Source of the DNA: Dechloromonas sp.
GTDB taxonomy: Bacteria > Pseudomonadota > Gammaproteobacteria > Burkholderiales > Rhodocyclaceae
Direction of reading: 5' to 3'
Assembly: GCA_016791065.1 (NCBI GenBank)
Contig: JAEUOD010000123.1
Coordinates: forward strand, 1 to 64,000
Length of the DNA stretch: 64,000 nt
Both the position numbers and the translations under genes were made by a program. Numbering within the stretch: position 1 is the stretch's first letter; each line of letters begins with the position of its first letter. The notes beneath the pieces are model-generated. The model was not told the origin of the DNA. It ran no database searches and worked only from the letters and a program-made list of their open reading frames with translations. Positions 54,815-63,538 of the stretch are shown here, piece by piece.

Positions 54815-55572
54815 GGCTTGAACCAGTCGAGTTTGTCGTGCAGGCTGACCACACTGCCGACGACGATCAAGGCAGGCGGGGTGATGCCGATTTCGGCGAT
54901 GCGCTGTGGCAGGGTGCCGAGGGTTGCGAGCAGAACCTGCTGGCTGGGCAGGGTGCCATTGCGAATGACTGCAGCCGGGGTCGTCTCGGGCAGGCCGTGA
55001 CCGATCATCTGCGTACAAATCGATGCGGCAGCGCCGATGCCCATGTAGAAAACAACGGTCTGACGGGGGCGGGCGAGTGCCGGCCAATCGAGGTTGACGG
55101 TCCCGTCGCGGAGGTGGCCGGTAACGAAGGTGACCGACTGGGCATGGTCGCGATGGGTCAGCGGGAAGCCTGAGTAAGCTGCGCAGCCGGCAGCCGCCGT
55201 GACACCAGGGACAACTTCAAAGGTAATGCCCGAGGCGGCGAGGGTTTCCAGTTCTTCGCCGCCGCGTCCGAAGATGAAGGGATCGCCCCCCTTGAGACGG
55301 ACGACGGAGAGGCCCTGTTGCGCCAGATCGACAAGCAGGCGGTTGATCGCCTCCTGGGGCAGGGTATGTTTCGATGCCTGTTTGCCAGCGTAGATGCGCC
55401 GGGCATCAGGGCGCGCCAGATCGATGATGCCTTCACCGACCAGATGGTCATAGACCAGGGCGTCGGCTTGGGCGATCAGGCGGGCGGCTTTGACGGTCAG
55501 CAGGTCCGGGTCGCCCGGCCCAGCACCAACAAGCCAGACCTTGCCGGCGGCTAGAGCCTCATTTGCTTTCAT
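54811..55572 (-). CDS. cobA: uroporphyrinogen-III C-methyltransferase (SUMT)
   Basis: 253 residues. It methylates uroporphyrinogen III at C2 and C7 to give precorrin-2, for sirohaem, cobalamin or haem d1. Motifs: [19 protein letters not shown] (SAM loop), [40 protein letters not shown], and [10 protein letters not shown]. It is the stand-alone form, without the CysG dehydrogenase/chelatase part. It overlaps the Rap1a-like gene and lies downstream of the cyanophycin genes on the same strand, with a hairpin between. Confidence 0.92.
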   Translation of the reverse strand: MKANEALAAGKVWLVGAGPGDPDLLTVKAARLIAQADALVYDHLVGEGIIDLARPDARRIYAGKQASKHTLPQEAINRLLVDLAQQGLSVVRLKGGDPFIFGRGGEELETLAASGITFEVVPGVTAAAGCAAYSGFPLTHRDHAQSVTFVTGHLRDGTVNLDWPALARPRQTVVFYMGIGAAASICTQMIGHGLPETTPAAVIRNGTLPSQQVLLATLGTLPQRIAEIGITPPALIVVGSVVSLHDKLDWFKP

Positions 55573-55613
55573 GTTCTCGTCTCACCGACCGGCAGCAGGT
55601 ATCGGTTGCAGCA

Positions 55614-55642
55614 GCTGCGCCGGGATTGCTTGCCGGCGCAGC
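55614..55642. terminator. GC-rich hairpin after cphA
   Basis: A 10-bp perfect stem (55614-55623 with 55633-55642) closes a 9-nt loop just beyond the cphA stop. There is no T-run, so it may stabilise the mRNA end rather than terminate efficiently. Confidence 0.4.
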
Positions 55643-55646
55643 CGTT

Positions 55647-58217
55647 TCAGGCTTCCGCAATGCGTTTGGCGATATGGGCGAGGGCCTCTTCGACTTGGTC
55701 GATCAGGATCAGGCAGAGGTCGCCCGGTTGCAAACGGGCGAGTCCGGTATCGATGGCGACGAACTCGCCGGTGATGGCCTCGATATGCTTGGTCCGGCTG
55801 GCATTGGCCAGGCCTTCGCGCAGCAGGCCGATCACTTCGCCGTCCTCGCGACCGCGCTGACAGGCATCCTGATAGAGGATGACGTCGTCGAAGGCGTCGC
55901 CGAGGATTTCGGTCTGCTGGCGGATGTCGTCGTCGCGCCGGTCGCCGGCACCGCTGATGACCACCGAGCGGCGCTTGGCCGGCATGTTGTCGATGGCGCT
56001 GACCAGCGCCTGGATTGCGTCGGGGTTGTGGCCGTAGTCGGCGATCAGCGTTGCGCCCTTGTAGTCGAACACGTTGAAGCGCCCGGGGGCGGTGGCGGCA
56101 TCGCTGACGAACCCGGCCAGCGCCTTTTCGATGCTCTCCCAGCTGTAGCCGAGGGCCCAGCCGGTAGCGGTGGCGGCCATGGCGTTTTCGACCTGGAAGC
56201 CGATCGTGCCGTTGCGGGTTAGCGGAATTTTGGCGAGCGGGATGCTGTGCTTCTTGCGGCCTTCGCCGCAGACGATGGCATCGCGCTCGACGTAAACGAC
56301 GCGCCGGCCCTGGGCGCGGTGCGTCGCCAGCACCGGATTGGCGCGGTCGCGGGCGAAGAAGATGATCTCGCCGTGGCAATGGTGAGCCATCGCTGCGACC
56401 ACAGGGTCGGCCGCATTGAGCACGGCGGTACCGGTCGGCGCGACGTTCTCGACGATGACGCGCTTGACCACGGCCAGTTCGTCGACGGTGGTGATGTAGT
56501 TGAGGCCGAGGTGGTCGCCGATGCCGATGTTGGTGATCACCGCCACATCGCACATGTCGAAGCCGAGGCCTTCACGCAGCACGCCGCCGCGGGCGGTCTC
56601 GAAGACGGCGGCGTCGACATCCGGGTGGAGCAGCACGTTGCGGGCGCTGCGCGGGCCGGAGCAGTCGCCGGTATCGATGCGCTTGCCCTCGACGTAGATG
56701 CCGTCGGTGCTGGTCATCCCGACGCGCAAGCCCTGGCTCTCGAAAATGCGGCCGATCAGGCGGCTGGTCGTCGTCTTGCCGTTGGTGCCGGCGATGGCGA
56801 CGACCGGGATACGGGCATTGTCGCCATCCGGGAACATCATGCCGACGATGGCCTCGCCGACGGCGCGGCCCTTGCCGAACGAGGGATCGAGGTGCATGCG
56901 CAGGCCGGGGGCGGCATTGACTTCGACGATGCCGCCGCCCTGTTCTTCCAGGGGCTTGTGCATCGTGTCGCAGACGACGTCGATGCCGGCGATGTCGAGG
57001 CCGACGGTTTGGGCGGCGGCAACGGCGGCGGCGGCGAGCTCGGGGTGCACGTCGTCGGTGACGTCGGTGGCGGTGCCACCGGTCGACAGGTTGGCGTTGT
57101 TGCGCAGGACGACGCGCACGCCGCGGCCGGGCACGGAATCGGCATCGAAGCCCTGCTCGGCTAGGCGGGTGAGGGCGATTTCGTCGAAGCGGATCTTGGT
57201 CAGCGAGGTGGCATGGCCGTCCGAACGGCGCGGGTCGCTATTGACGATGTTCACCAGTTCGCGGACGGTGTGCGTGCCGTCGCCGATCACCAGCGGAGGA
57301 TCGCGGCGGGCAGCGGCGATCAGTTTGTCGCCGATGACCAGCATGCGCCAGTCGTGGCCGGGCAGGAATTTCTCGACCATGATGTCGTCGCGGAACTCGA
57401 TGGCGACGCGGTAGGCGTGGCGGACCTGTGCCTCGGTCGTCAGGTTGACCGAGATGCCCTTGCCCTGATTGCCGTCCTGCGGCTTGACGACGACCGGCAG
57501 GCCGACCTCCTGGGCGGCGACCCAGGCGTCGTCCTCATCTTCGACCGGACGGCCGTAGGGGACAGCGACGCCTGCTGCATGCAGCAGCTTCTTGGTCAGT
57601 TCCTTGTCCTGCGCGATCGATTCGGCGATGGCGCTGGTAAAGCTAGTTTCGGCAGCCTGGATGCGCTTCTGCTTGCTGCCCCAGCCGAACTGCACGAGGC
57701 TGCCCTGGGTCAGGCGGCGATACGGAATGCCGCGGGCGACGGCGGCCGAGACGATGGCGCCGGTCGAGGGTCCGAGGCGGATGTCCTCGTCGAGATCGCG
57801 CAGTTCCTTGAGCGTGGCGTCGAGGTCGAAGGGCGTGTCGTTGAGGGCGGCGAGGCAAAGTTGCTCGGCGCGTTCGAAAGCCAGGCGGCCAACGTCCTCT
57901 TCCGTATATTCGACGACGACCTGGTAGACGCCTTGGTCGACCGTCTGCGCCGTGCGGCTGAAGGTCACCGGGCAGCCGGCCTGGGCTTGCAGGCCGAGGG
58001 CGGCGAATTCGAGGGCGTGCGCCATCGAGACGGTATCGAGGTGGTCGGAGGGGATCAGGTCGCCAAGTTCAGGAAAGCGCTCGCGCAACCTGCCTTCGAA
58101 GCCGGGCAGGTTGGCGATGGCGCACTCGCCACCTTCGCAGGTGACGATGGCCTGAATGGCGGTATGCCGGCTCCACAGGTTGGGGCCGCGCAGGGCACGA
58201 ATGCGGGATACGTCCAT
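55647..58217 (-). CDS. cphA: cyanophycin synthetase
   Basis: 856 residues in the standard three-part layout: N-terminal domain (1-160), ATP-grasp domain (about 220-470, with VVKPQDGNQGKGISVNLT and EVNAAPGLRMHLDP) and Mur-ligase-like domain (about 485-856, P-loop AGTNGKTTTS). It polymerises Asp and Arg into the nitrogen store cyanophycin. The second, shorter CphA-like enzyme lies 15 bp upstream on the same strand, so the two are co-transcribed. No cyanophycinase gene is in the window. Confidence 0.94.
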   Translation of the reverse strand: MDVSRIRALRGPNLWSRHTAIQAIVTCEGGECAIANLPGFEGRLRERFPELGDLIPSDHLDTVSMAHALEFAALGLQAQAGCPVTFSRTAQTVDQGVYQVVVEYTEEDVGRLAFERAEQLCLAALNDTPFDLDATLKELRDLDEDIRLGPSTGAIVSAAVARGIPYRRLTQGSLVQFGWGSKQKRIQAAETSFTSAIAESIAQDKELTKKLLHAAGVAVPYGRPVEDEDDAWVAAQEVGLPVVVKPQDGNQGKGISVNLTTEAQVRHAYRVAIEFRDDIMVEKFLPGHDWRMLVIGDKLIAAARRDPPLVIGDGTHTVRELVNIVNSDPRRSDGHATSLTKIRFDEIALTRLAEQGFDADSVPGRGVRVVLRNNANLSTGGTATDVTDDVHPELAAAAVAAAQTVGLDIAGIDVVCDTMHKPLEEQGGGIVEVNAAPGLRMHLDPSFGKGRAVGEAIVGMMFPDGDNARIPVVAIAGTNGKTTTSRLIGRIFESQGLRVGMTSTDGIYVEGKRIDTGDCSGPRSARNVLLHPDVDAAVFETARGGVLREGLGFDMCDVAVITNIGIGDHLGLNYITTVDELAVVKRVIVENVAPTGTAVLNAADPVVAAMAHHCHGEIIFFARDRANPVLATHRAQGRRVVYVERDAIVCGEGRKKHSIPLAKIPLTRNGTIGFQVENAMAATATGWALGYSWESIEKALAGFVSDAATAPGRFNVFDYKGATLIADYGHNPDAIQALVSAIDNMPAKRRSVVISGAGDRRDDDIRQQTEILGDAFDDVILYQDACQRGREDGEVIGLLREGLANASRTKHIEAITGEFVAIDTGLARLQPGDLCLILIDQVEEALAHIAKRIAEA

Positions 58218-58232
58218 GACGCTAAATCCTTG

Positions 58233-60479
58233 TTAGTTCCGGGTTGCCGACTTGCGCGGCTTTTTCTCTACCTGGCTGAGCAGGGAGGACGGTGTGGGGA
58301 GGTCGAGGCCATAGGTCTTGAGGCCGGTGGTGATGGCGTCGAAGGTGATGCCGAGCGCCCAGGCGGCGCCGACCGCAGCCAGCACGTTGGCAATCGTGGC
58401 AGGATCCTTCTGCTTGCCGATCGCCGGCACATCCCCCAAGCGGCAGAGCAGCCAGGCCTCGCTGTCGCCGGTGGCGACGGCAATCCGGCCATCGCGCACG
58501 AAAACGCCGCGTTTGCCGGCCGCGAGATGGGCGGCGAGAACGGTCTGGGTGGCGCTGGGAGCGAAGAAGATCACTTCGCCATCGCACAGCTCGGCGAAAT
58601 CGGCGACCAGTTCGTCTTCGGCATTGAGCACGGCGTAGCCGCTGGGCAGCACGACGTCGACCTGGGTCCGGTAGATCGAGCGCGGGGTGGTGTAATACTC
58701 GCCGCCGGTCGGCTGGACATCCCAGCGCGAGAGGTCTTCGGCGTCCGGCACGATGTTGGTGACGATGCCGACCGAGCAGCGGTCGTAGGACAAGCCTTCG
58801 CCAAGGATGACTTCGGCGCCGTTCTCGATCACCGCAGCCTGGACGGCTCGGTTGAGCAGCAGGCGGCGGCCGCCTGCCCAGTTGCCGGCATCGGTCTTCT
58901 GGACCTGGCGGCGATTGAGGAAGAGGCCATCGCTGCAGGCCAGGCCCGTATTGCGGCCCGAGGTGTAGAGCAGGTGGGCAACCATTTTCGCGACGGCGGT
59001 CTTGCCGTGGGTGCCGGTGATGCCGACCAGCGGCACGCGACCGTTCAGGCCTTCGGCGAACAGGTTGTTGACGATGGCCTGGCCGACCGGGCGCGGCTTG
59101 CCGATGCCCGGCTTGATGTGCATGAGCAGGCTGGGGCCGGCATTGACTTCGACGATGGCGCCACCCTGCTCGCCGAGCGGCTTCGAGACGTCGGAACAGA
59201 CGAGGTCGATGCCGGCGATGTCGAGGCCGACGACGCGGGCGGCCAGCGCGGCAACCTCGGCGGTGTCGGGATGGACTTCGTCCGTGCAGTCGAAGGCGTG
59301 GTTGGCGTTGCGCTGGATCAGCACGACGCGATCCTTGGCCGGCACGCTGTCGCCGTCGAGGCCCTGGCGTTCGAGTTCGATCTTGGCGGCGGTGTCGATG
59401 CGGATGATCGAGAGCGGGTGCAGTTCGCTGGTGCCGCGGCGCGGATCGATATTGACCTGGCTGTCGATCAGTTGCTGCACGGTCGACTTGCCGTCGCCGG
59501 TAATCGTGATCAGGTCGCTGCGGTTGGCGGCGACGAGCTTGCCGCCGACGACCAACAGGCGGTGTTCGATGCCCTGGATCGAGCGCTCGACGAGGACGCC
59601 GGAGCCTTCCTCGATGGCGATGGCGTAGGCCTTGCGGACATCTTCAGGTTTCATCAGGTCGATGAAGACGCCGCGACCGTGGTTGCCGTCGGTCGGCTTG
59701 ACGACCACCGGGTAGCCGATGTCTTCGGCGGCCTCGCAGGCATCGTCGGCATCGCTGACTTCGCGGCCTTCCGGTACCGGCACGCCGACCGATGAAATCA
59801 GTTCCTTGGTCAGATCCTTGTCACGCGAGATGGTCTCGGCGATGGCGCTGGTCTGGTCGGTTTCGGCCGTCCAGATACGGCGCATCGCGGCGCCGTAGCC
59901 GAGCTGGACGAGGTTGCCGTCGTCGAGCAGTCGGATGTGCGGGATGCCGCGGGCTTCGCCGGCATTGACGATGGCGGCGGTCGAGGGGCCGAGGTATTTG
60001 CGGTCGACCTTGCGGCGCAGCGTCGCGATCGCCTGCTCGAGATCGAAGGGCTTGTCCTCGACGGCGGCCATGATCAGTTCGATGCCGGTATCAAGCGCCA
60101 GGCGCGTCACTTCGTCGTGCCAGTTGCTGATCGCCAGCTTGTAGACGCCGCGCGTCGTGGTTTCGCGAGTGCGGCCGAAGCCATCAGGGAGGCCGCTCAG
60201 GGTCATCAGTTCGAGCGCGACGTGTTCCAGTACATGGCCGATCCAGGTACCTTCGTCGAGCCGGCGCAGGAAGCCGCCGTGTTCGCCGTAGTTGCAGCGG
60301 TGGGTGACCAGCGAGGGAATCCATGCCTTGAGGCGATCGACGAAGCCGGGCAGCTTGTTGGAGGGATAGTCCTCGAATTCGCCGATGTCGATCCAGGCTT
60401 CGATGCAGGGGGGGTAGGTCCAGATGCTCGGGCCACGCAGGCTGATGATGTCCCGAATGATGATTTGTTTTTTGCTCAT
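58233..60479 (-). CDS. second cyanophycin synthetase-like ligase (CphA' type)
   Basis: 748 residues, about 108 fewer than CphA, with the same domain order: an N-terminal part (ISLRGPSIWTYPPCIEAWIDIG), ATP-grasp (VVKPTDGNHGRGVFIDLM, VEVNAGPSLLMHIKPG) and a Mur-ligase-like domain with P-loop GTHGKTAVAKM. In betaproteobacteria such CphA' proteins accompany CphA. Related short enzymes condense preformed beta-Asp-Arg dipeptides or act as partners. Which applies here is unknown. An intrinsic terminator (60575-60605) separates it from the genes upstream, so it should have its own promoter at 60480-60574. Confidence 0.88.
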   Translation of the reverse strand: MSKKQIIIRDIISLRGPSIWTYPPCIEAWIDIGEFEDYPSNKLPGFVDRLKAWIPSLVTHRCNYGEHGGFLRRLDEGTWIGHVLEHVALELMTLSGLPDGFGRTRETTTRGVYKLAISNWHDEVTRLALDTGIELIMAAVEDKPFDLEQAIATLRRKVDRKYLGPSTAAIVNAGEARGIPHIRLLDDGNLVQLGYGAAMRRIWTAETDQTSAIAETISRDKDLTKELISSVGVPVPEGREVSDADDACEAAEDIGYPVVVKPTDGNHGRGVFIDLMKPEDVRKAYAIAIEEGSGVLVERSIQGIEHRLLVVGGKLVAANRSDLITITGDGKSTVQQLIDSQVNIDPRRGTSELHPLSIIRIDTAAKIELERQGLDGDSVPAKDRVVLIQRNANHAFDCTDEVHPDTAEVAALAARVVGLDIAGIDLVCSDVSKPLGEQGGAIVEVNAGPSLLMHIKPGIGKPRPVGQAIVNNLFAEGLNGRVPLVGITGTHGKTAVAKMVAHLLYTSGRNTGLACSDGLFLNRRQVQKTDAGNWAGGRRLLLNRAVQAAVIENGAEVILGEGLSYDRCSVGIVTNIVPDAEDLSRWDVQPTGGEYYTTPRSIYRTQVDVVLPSGYAVLNAEDELVADFAELCDGEVIFFAPSATQTVLAAHLAAGKRGVFVRDGRIAVATGDSEAWLLCRLGDVPAIGKQKDPATIANVLAAVGAAWALGITFDAITTGLKTYGLDLPTPSSLLSQVEKKPRKSATRN

Positions 60480-60574
60480 GTTGGTGTCGCCCAGCTCCGT
60501 TCCGCTGTCAGAAATTGTTATGGGGCAGTTCGCAATTATTAACGCTTTCGCGGGATCGTGGGATTACCCGCGTC

Positions 60575-60605
60575 AAAAAAATGCAACGCCCGGGTACAGG
60601 GCGTT
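60575..60605 (-). terminator. intrinsic terminator of the ABC-DUF1854 operon
   Basis: AACGCCC/GGGCGTT (60585-60591 with 60599-60605) form a 7-bp stem, followed on the minus strand by GCA and seven T. It ends the operon that starts at 63393. Confidence 0.8.
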
Positions 60606-60617
60606 ACAAGCGCATTT

Positions 60618-61088
60618 TTACAGGAAGCGATCGAGCAGCTTGCGGCTCTGGCGATCGAGTTTGCTCAGGTCGCGGACCAGGAACTGGATACCGTGGCTGT
60701 CGGCGATCAGCAGGCGGGTCTGCGACAGGCGGCGGATATCCTCCTCGCCCTTGAGGATGAGCTGGGCCGCGCCGCGATTGGTCGCGACCTGCCAGGTGCT
60801 CGGGCAGGCGAAGCTGGATACTTCGACGATGCGCTCGATCTCGGGCACGAACTCGCGGCTGGCCAGTTCTTCCTCGATCAGCCCGGCGATCTCAGCCGGC
60901 AGATCGGCGAGGCGCTCAGCCCAGCCGACTTCGTGGCCTTCGTAATTGATCAGCGAGATGCCTTCGTCGGGGGCAGCGATGGGAAAGGCACGCACCGGCG
61001 TCACGCCTTCGTGGCGGGAGCCATCGGCGGCGGTTAGGACGAGGCGACCGAAACTGTCGCGCTGCAGTTGAAACGGGGTTTGCGTCAT
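60618..61088 (-). CDS. cyanophycin-associated DUF1854 protein
   Basis: 156 residues from MTQTPFQLQRDSFGRL (ATG at 61088). It matches DUF1854: GVTPVRAFPIAAPDEGISLINYEGHEV, ADLPAEIAGLIEEELASREFVPEIERI, TWQVATNRGAAQLILKGEEDIRRL, and LLIADSHGIQFLVRDLSKLD. This family is found next to cyanophycin genes and their ABC transporter in many betaproteobacteria. Its biochemical role is not known. It starts 10 bp after the ABC transporter stop. The frame extension to 61160 overlaps the transporter and is rejected. Confidence 0.85.
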   Translation of the reverse strand: MTQTPFQLQRDSFGRLVLTAADGSRHEGVTPVRAFPIAAPDEGISLINYEGHEVGWAERLADLPAEIAGLIEEELASREFVPEIERIVEVSSFACPSTWQVATNRGAAQLILKGEEDIRRLSQTRLLIADSHGIQFLVRDLSKLDRQSRKLLDRFL

Positions 61089-61098
61089 GGCGTGTTCC

Positions 61099-63393
61099 TC
61101 AGACCGATACCGTTTTCGGAAGCTCGGGCGCGCGCGGCAGTTCGGGCTCGGTGTCGACATTGCGGGCCTGCGCCATGTAGAGCTTGTAGTAATGGCCTTC
61201 GGCCGCCATCAGCTGGTCGTGGTTGCCGATCTCGACAATCTTGCCGCGATCCATGACGACCAGCCGGTCGGCCTTGCGCAGCGTTGAGAGGCGGTGGGCG
61301 ATGGCGATCGTGGTGCGGCCCTTGACCAGGTTGTCGAGGGCCTTCTGGATTTCCTTCTCGGTCTCGGTGTCGACCGCCGACGTGGCCTCGTCGAGGATCA
61401 GGATGCGCGGGTCGATGAGCAGGGCACGGGCGATCGAGATGCGCTGGCGCTCGCCGCCGGACAGGCCCTGGCCGCGCTCGCCGACCAGCGAGTCATAGCC
61501 GTGCGGCAGGCGCAGGATGAACTCGTGGGCATGGGCGGCGCGGGCGGCGGCGATGACCTCCTGACGCGTTGCGTTGGGCTTGCCGTAGGCGATGTTGTCG
61601 GCGATGGTGCCGAAGAAGAGGAAAGGCTCCTGCAGCACGAGGCCGATGTGCTGGCGGAATTCGGCGACTGGCACCGAGCGGACGTCAACGCCGTCGATCA
61701 GCACCTGGCCTTCGGTAACGTCGTAGAAACGGCAGATCAGGTTGACCAGCGTGGACTTGCCGGAGCCGGAATGGCCGACCAGGCCGATCATTTCGCCCGG
61801 ATGGATGACCAGGTCGACGTCGCGGGTGACGGCACGGGTGCCGTAGCGGAAGCTGGCCTTCTTGAGTTCGAGGTGACCGGTAACGCCGGAGAGATGCACC
61901 GGCTTGCTCGGCTCGGGCACGCTGGAGACGTGATCAAGGATGTCGAAGATGCGCTTGGTGCTGGAGGCGGCGCGCTGGGTGGCCGAGACGATGCGACTCA
62001 TCGAGTCGAGGCGGGTGTAGAAGCGGCCGATGTAGGCGAGGAAGGCGGTGAGCACGCCGACCGTGCTCGAACCCTTGGAGATCTGCCAGATGCCGAAGAT
62101 CCAGACAACCAGCAGACCGACTTCGGTGAGCAGGGTGACGGTCGGCGTGAACACCGACCAGGTCCGGTTCAGCTTGTCGTTCATCTGCAGGTTGTGCTCG
62201 TTGGCGGCGCGGAAGCGGTCGCCCTCACGCTTTTCCTGGGCGAAGGCCTTGACGACGCGGATGCCGGGAATGGTGTCGGCCAGCACGTTGGTTACTTCGG
62301 CCCAGACGCGGTCGATCTTCTCGAAGCCAGTACGCAGCTTTTCGCGGACGAAGTGGATCAGCCAGCCGATGATCGGCAGTGGCAGCAGCGTGACCAGGGC
62401 CAGCCACGGGTTGATGCTGAACAGGATGACGGCGGTCATCGTGATCATCAGCACGTCGGTGGCGAAGTTGAGCAGGTCGAGCGAGAGGAAGATGTTGATG
62501 CGGTCGGTTTCGTTGCCGATCCGCGCCATCAGGTCGCCGGTGCGCTTGCCGCCGAAGTATTCGAGCGACAGGCCGAGCAGGTGTTCGTAGGTCGTGGTGC
62601 GCAGGTCGCGGCCCATGCGTTCCGACACCAGCGACAGGATGTAGGTCCGAATCCAGCCCAGGCCCCAGGCCAGGATCGCGGCGCCGAGCAGGCCGCCGAG
62701 GTAGAGCGCGACCAGCGACCAGTCGATCGGTTGGCCGTTCTGGAAGGGAATCAGCACCTCGTCCATCAGCGGCATGGTCAGGTAGGGCGGGACCAGCTGG
62801 GCGGCGGTCGAGGCCAGGGTCAGCAGGAAACCGGTGAGCAGCTGCCAGCGGTAGGGGCGGGCGAAGCGCCAGAGGCGGAAAAGTGTCCAGGTGGAGGGGG
62901 CGACTGTCGTTTCGCGGTTGCAGATCGGGCACTCGTCCTCGCCGGGCGGGATCGGTGCCTTGCATTTGGGGCAGACGTCGTCGGCCGGGCGCTCGACCGC
63001 CTGGCCACTGACGAGGCTGTCGCGGTGCAGTTCGAATTCGGTGATGACGCGCAGCGCCGCCAGGTTGTGCGCCAGGGTGTAGCGCCACTGGCCGAGCCGG
63101 CCGTTCTCATCCACCAGTTCAAGGGCGCCGACGCCGGCATGGTCGTGATGATTGAGGCTGAGGCCGGCACGCAGCGGCCATTCCTGCCATTCGGTTTCGC
63201 CCGGGGCCAGGGTCAGCAGGCGGCGGTCGGTGACGGCGGCCAGGCCGTTGGCGAACTGCAGGCGGGCGTCGAGGTCGAGTTCCAGCCAGGCCTGGAGTTT
63301 TTCGCCGGCAGCCAGTCGCGGCGCCAGTTTTTCTGTCCAGCGGGTGGGCAGGGCCAGCTCGTTGCCGGCGACTTGCTGAGGTGTATGGGTCAT
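61099..63393 (-). CDS. cyanophycin-associated ABC exporter with zinc-ribbon N-terminus
   Basis: 764 residues. An unusual N-terminal domain (1-140, LAAVTDRRLLTLAPGETEW) is followed by a four-Cys zinc ribbon (CPKC and CPIC, about 143-162). Next come a six-TM exporter domain (about 180-470) and the nucleotide-binding domain: Walker A GHSGSGKST (about 534), signature LSGGERQRIS (about 644) and Walker B ILILDEATSAVD. This is an MsbA/LmrA-type half transporter that would dimerise. The linkage to DUF1854 and CphA suggests a cyanophycin-related role of unknown nature. The start at 63393 follows a TATACT box by only ~8 nt; 63411 is an alternative. Confidence 0.85.
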   Translation of the reverse strand: MTHTPQQVAGNELALPTRWTEKLAPRLAAGEKLQAWLELDLDARLQFANGLAAVTDRRLLTLAPGETEWQEWPLRAGLSLNHHDHAGVGALELVDENGRLGQWRYTLAHNLAALRVITEFELHRDSLVSGQAVERPADDVCPKCKAPIPPGEDECPICNRETTVAPSTWTLFRLWRFARPYRWQLLTGFLLTLASTAAQLVPPYLTMPLMDEVLIPFQNGQPIDWSLVALYLGGLLGAAILAWGLGWIRTYILSLVSERMGRDLRTTTYEHLLGLSLEYFGGKRTGDLMARIGNETDRINIFLSLDLLNFATDVLMITMTAVILFSINPWLALVTLLPLPIIGWLIHFVREKLRTGFEKIDRVWAEVTNVLADTIPGIRVVKAFAQEKREGDRFRAANEHNLQMNDKLNRTWSVFTPTVTLLTEVGLLVVWIFGIWQISKGSSTVGVLTAFLAYIGRFYTRLDSMSRIVSATQRAASSTKRIFDILDHVSSVPEPSKPVHLSGVTGHLELKKASFRYGTRAVTRDVDLVIHPGEMIGLVGHSGSGKSTLVNLICRFYDVTEGQVLIDGVDVRSVPVAEFRQHIGLVLQEPFLFFGTIADNIAYGKPNATRQEVIAAARAAHAHEFILRLPHGYDSLVGERGQGLSGGERQRISIARALLIDPRILILDEATSAVDTETEKEIQKALDNLVKGRTTIAIAHRLSTLRKADRLVVMDRGKIVEIGNHDQLMAAEGHYYKLYMAQARNVDTEPELPRAPELPKTVSV

Positions 63394-63454
63394 TAAAAGA
63401 GTATACCGCATGGGCAGGGCTGCCCTTCTAACGTGGCTCCCGGCAAGCGGTTGA

Positions 63455-63488
63455 CCCGGCACGCCGGTGTCGACGCCGGCGTGCCGGG
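63455..63488. repeat. perfect 13-bp inverted repeat between divergent genes
   Basis: CCCGGCACGCCGG (63455-63467) and its complement (63476-63488) flank an 8-nt loop. No T-run follows, so it is not a typical terminator. It lies between the divergent ABC and lipoprotein genes and could be a stem-loop or protein-binding palindrome. Confidence 0.5.
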
Positions 63489-63538
63489 AGGCGAACATTG
63501 CGGTATTTTTGTCGCCTGTCCTGTCAGCGGAGGCAAGC

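Noticed and set aside
57213..59795. 860-residue open frame on the plus strand
   Set aside because: Antisense to both cyanophycin synthetase genes, with repetitive Asp/Gly/Val composition and no ribosome-binding site.
63455..63488. intrinsic terminator
   Set aside because: The stem is perfect but no T-run follows on either strand, and both neighbours are transcribed away from it.
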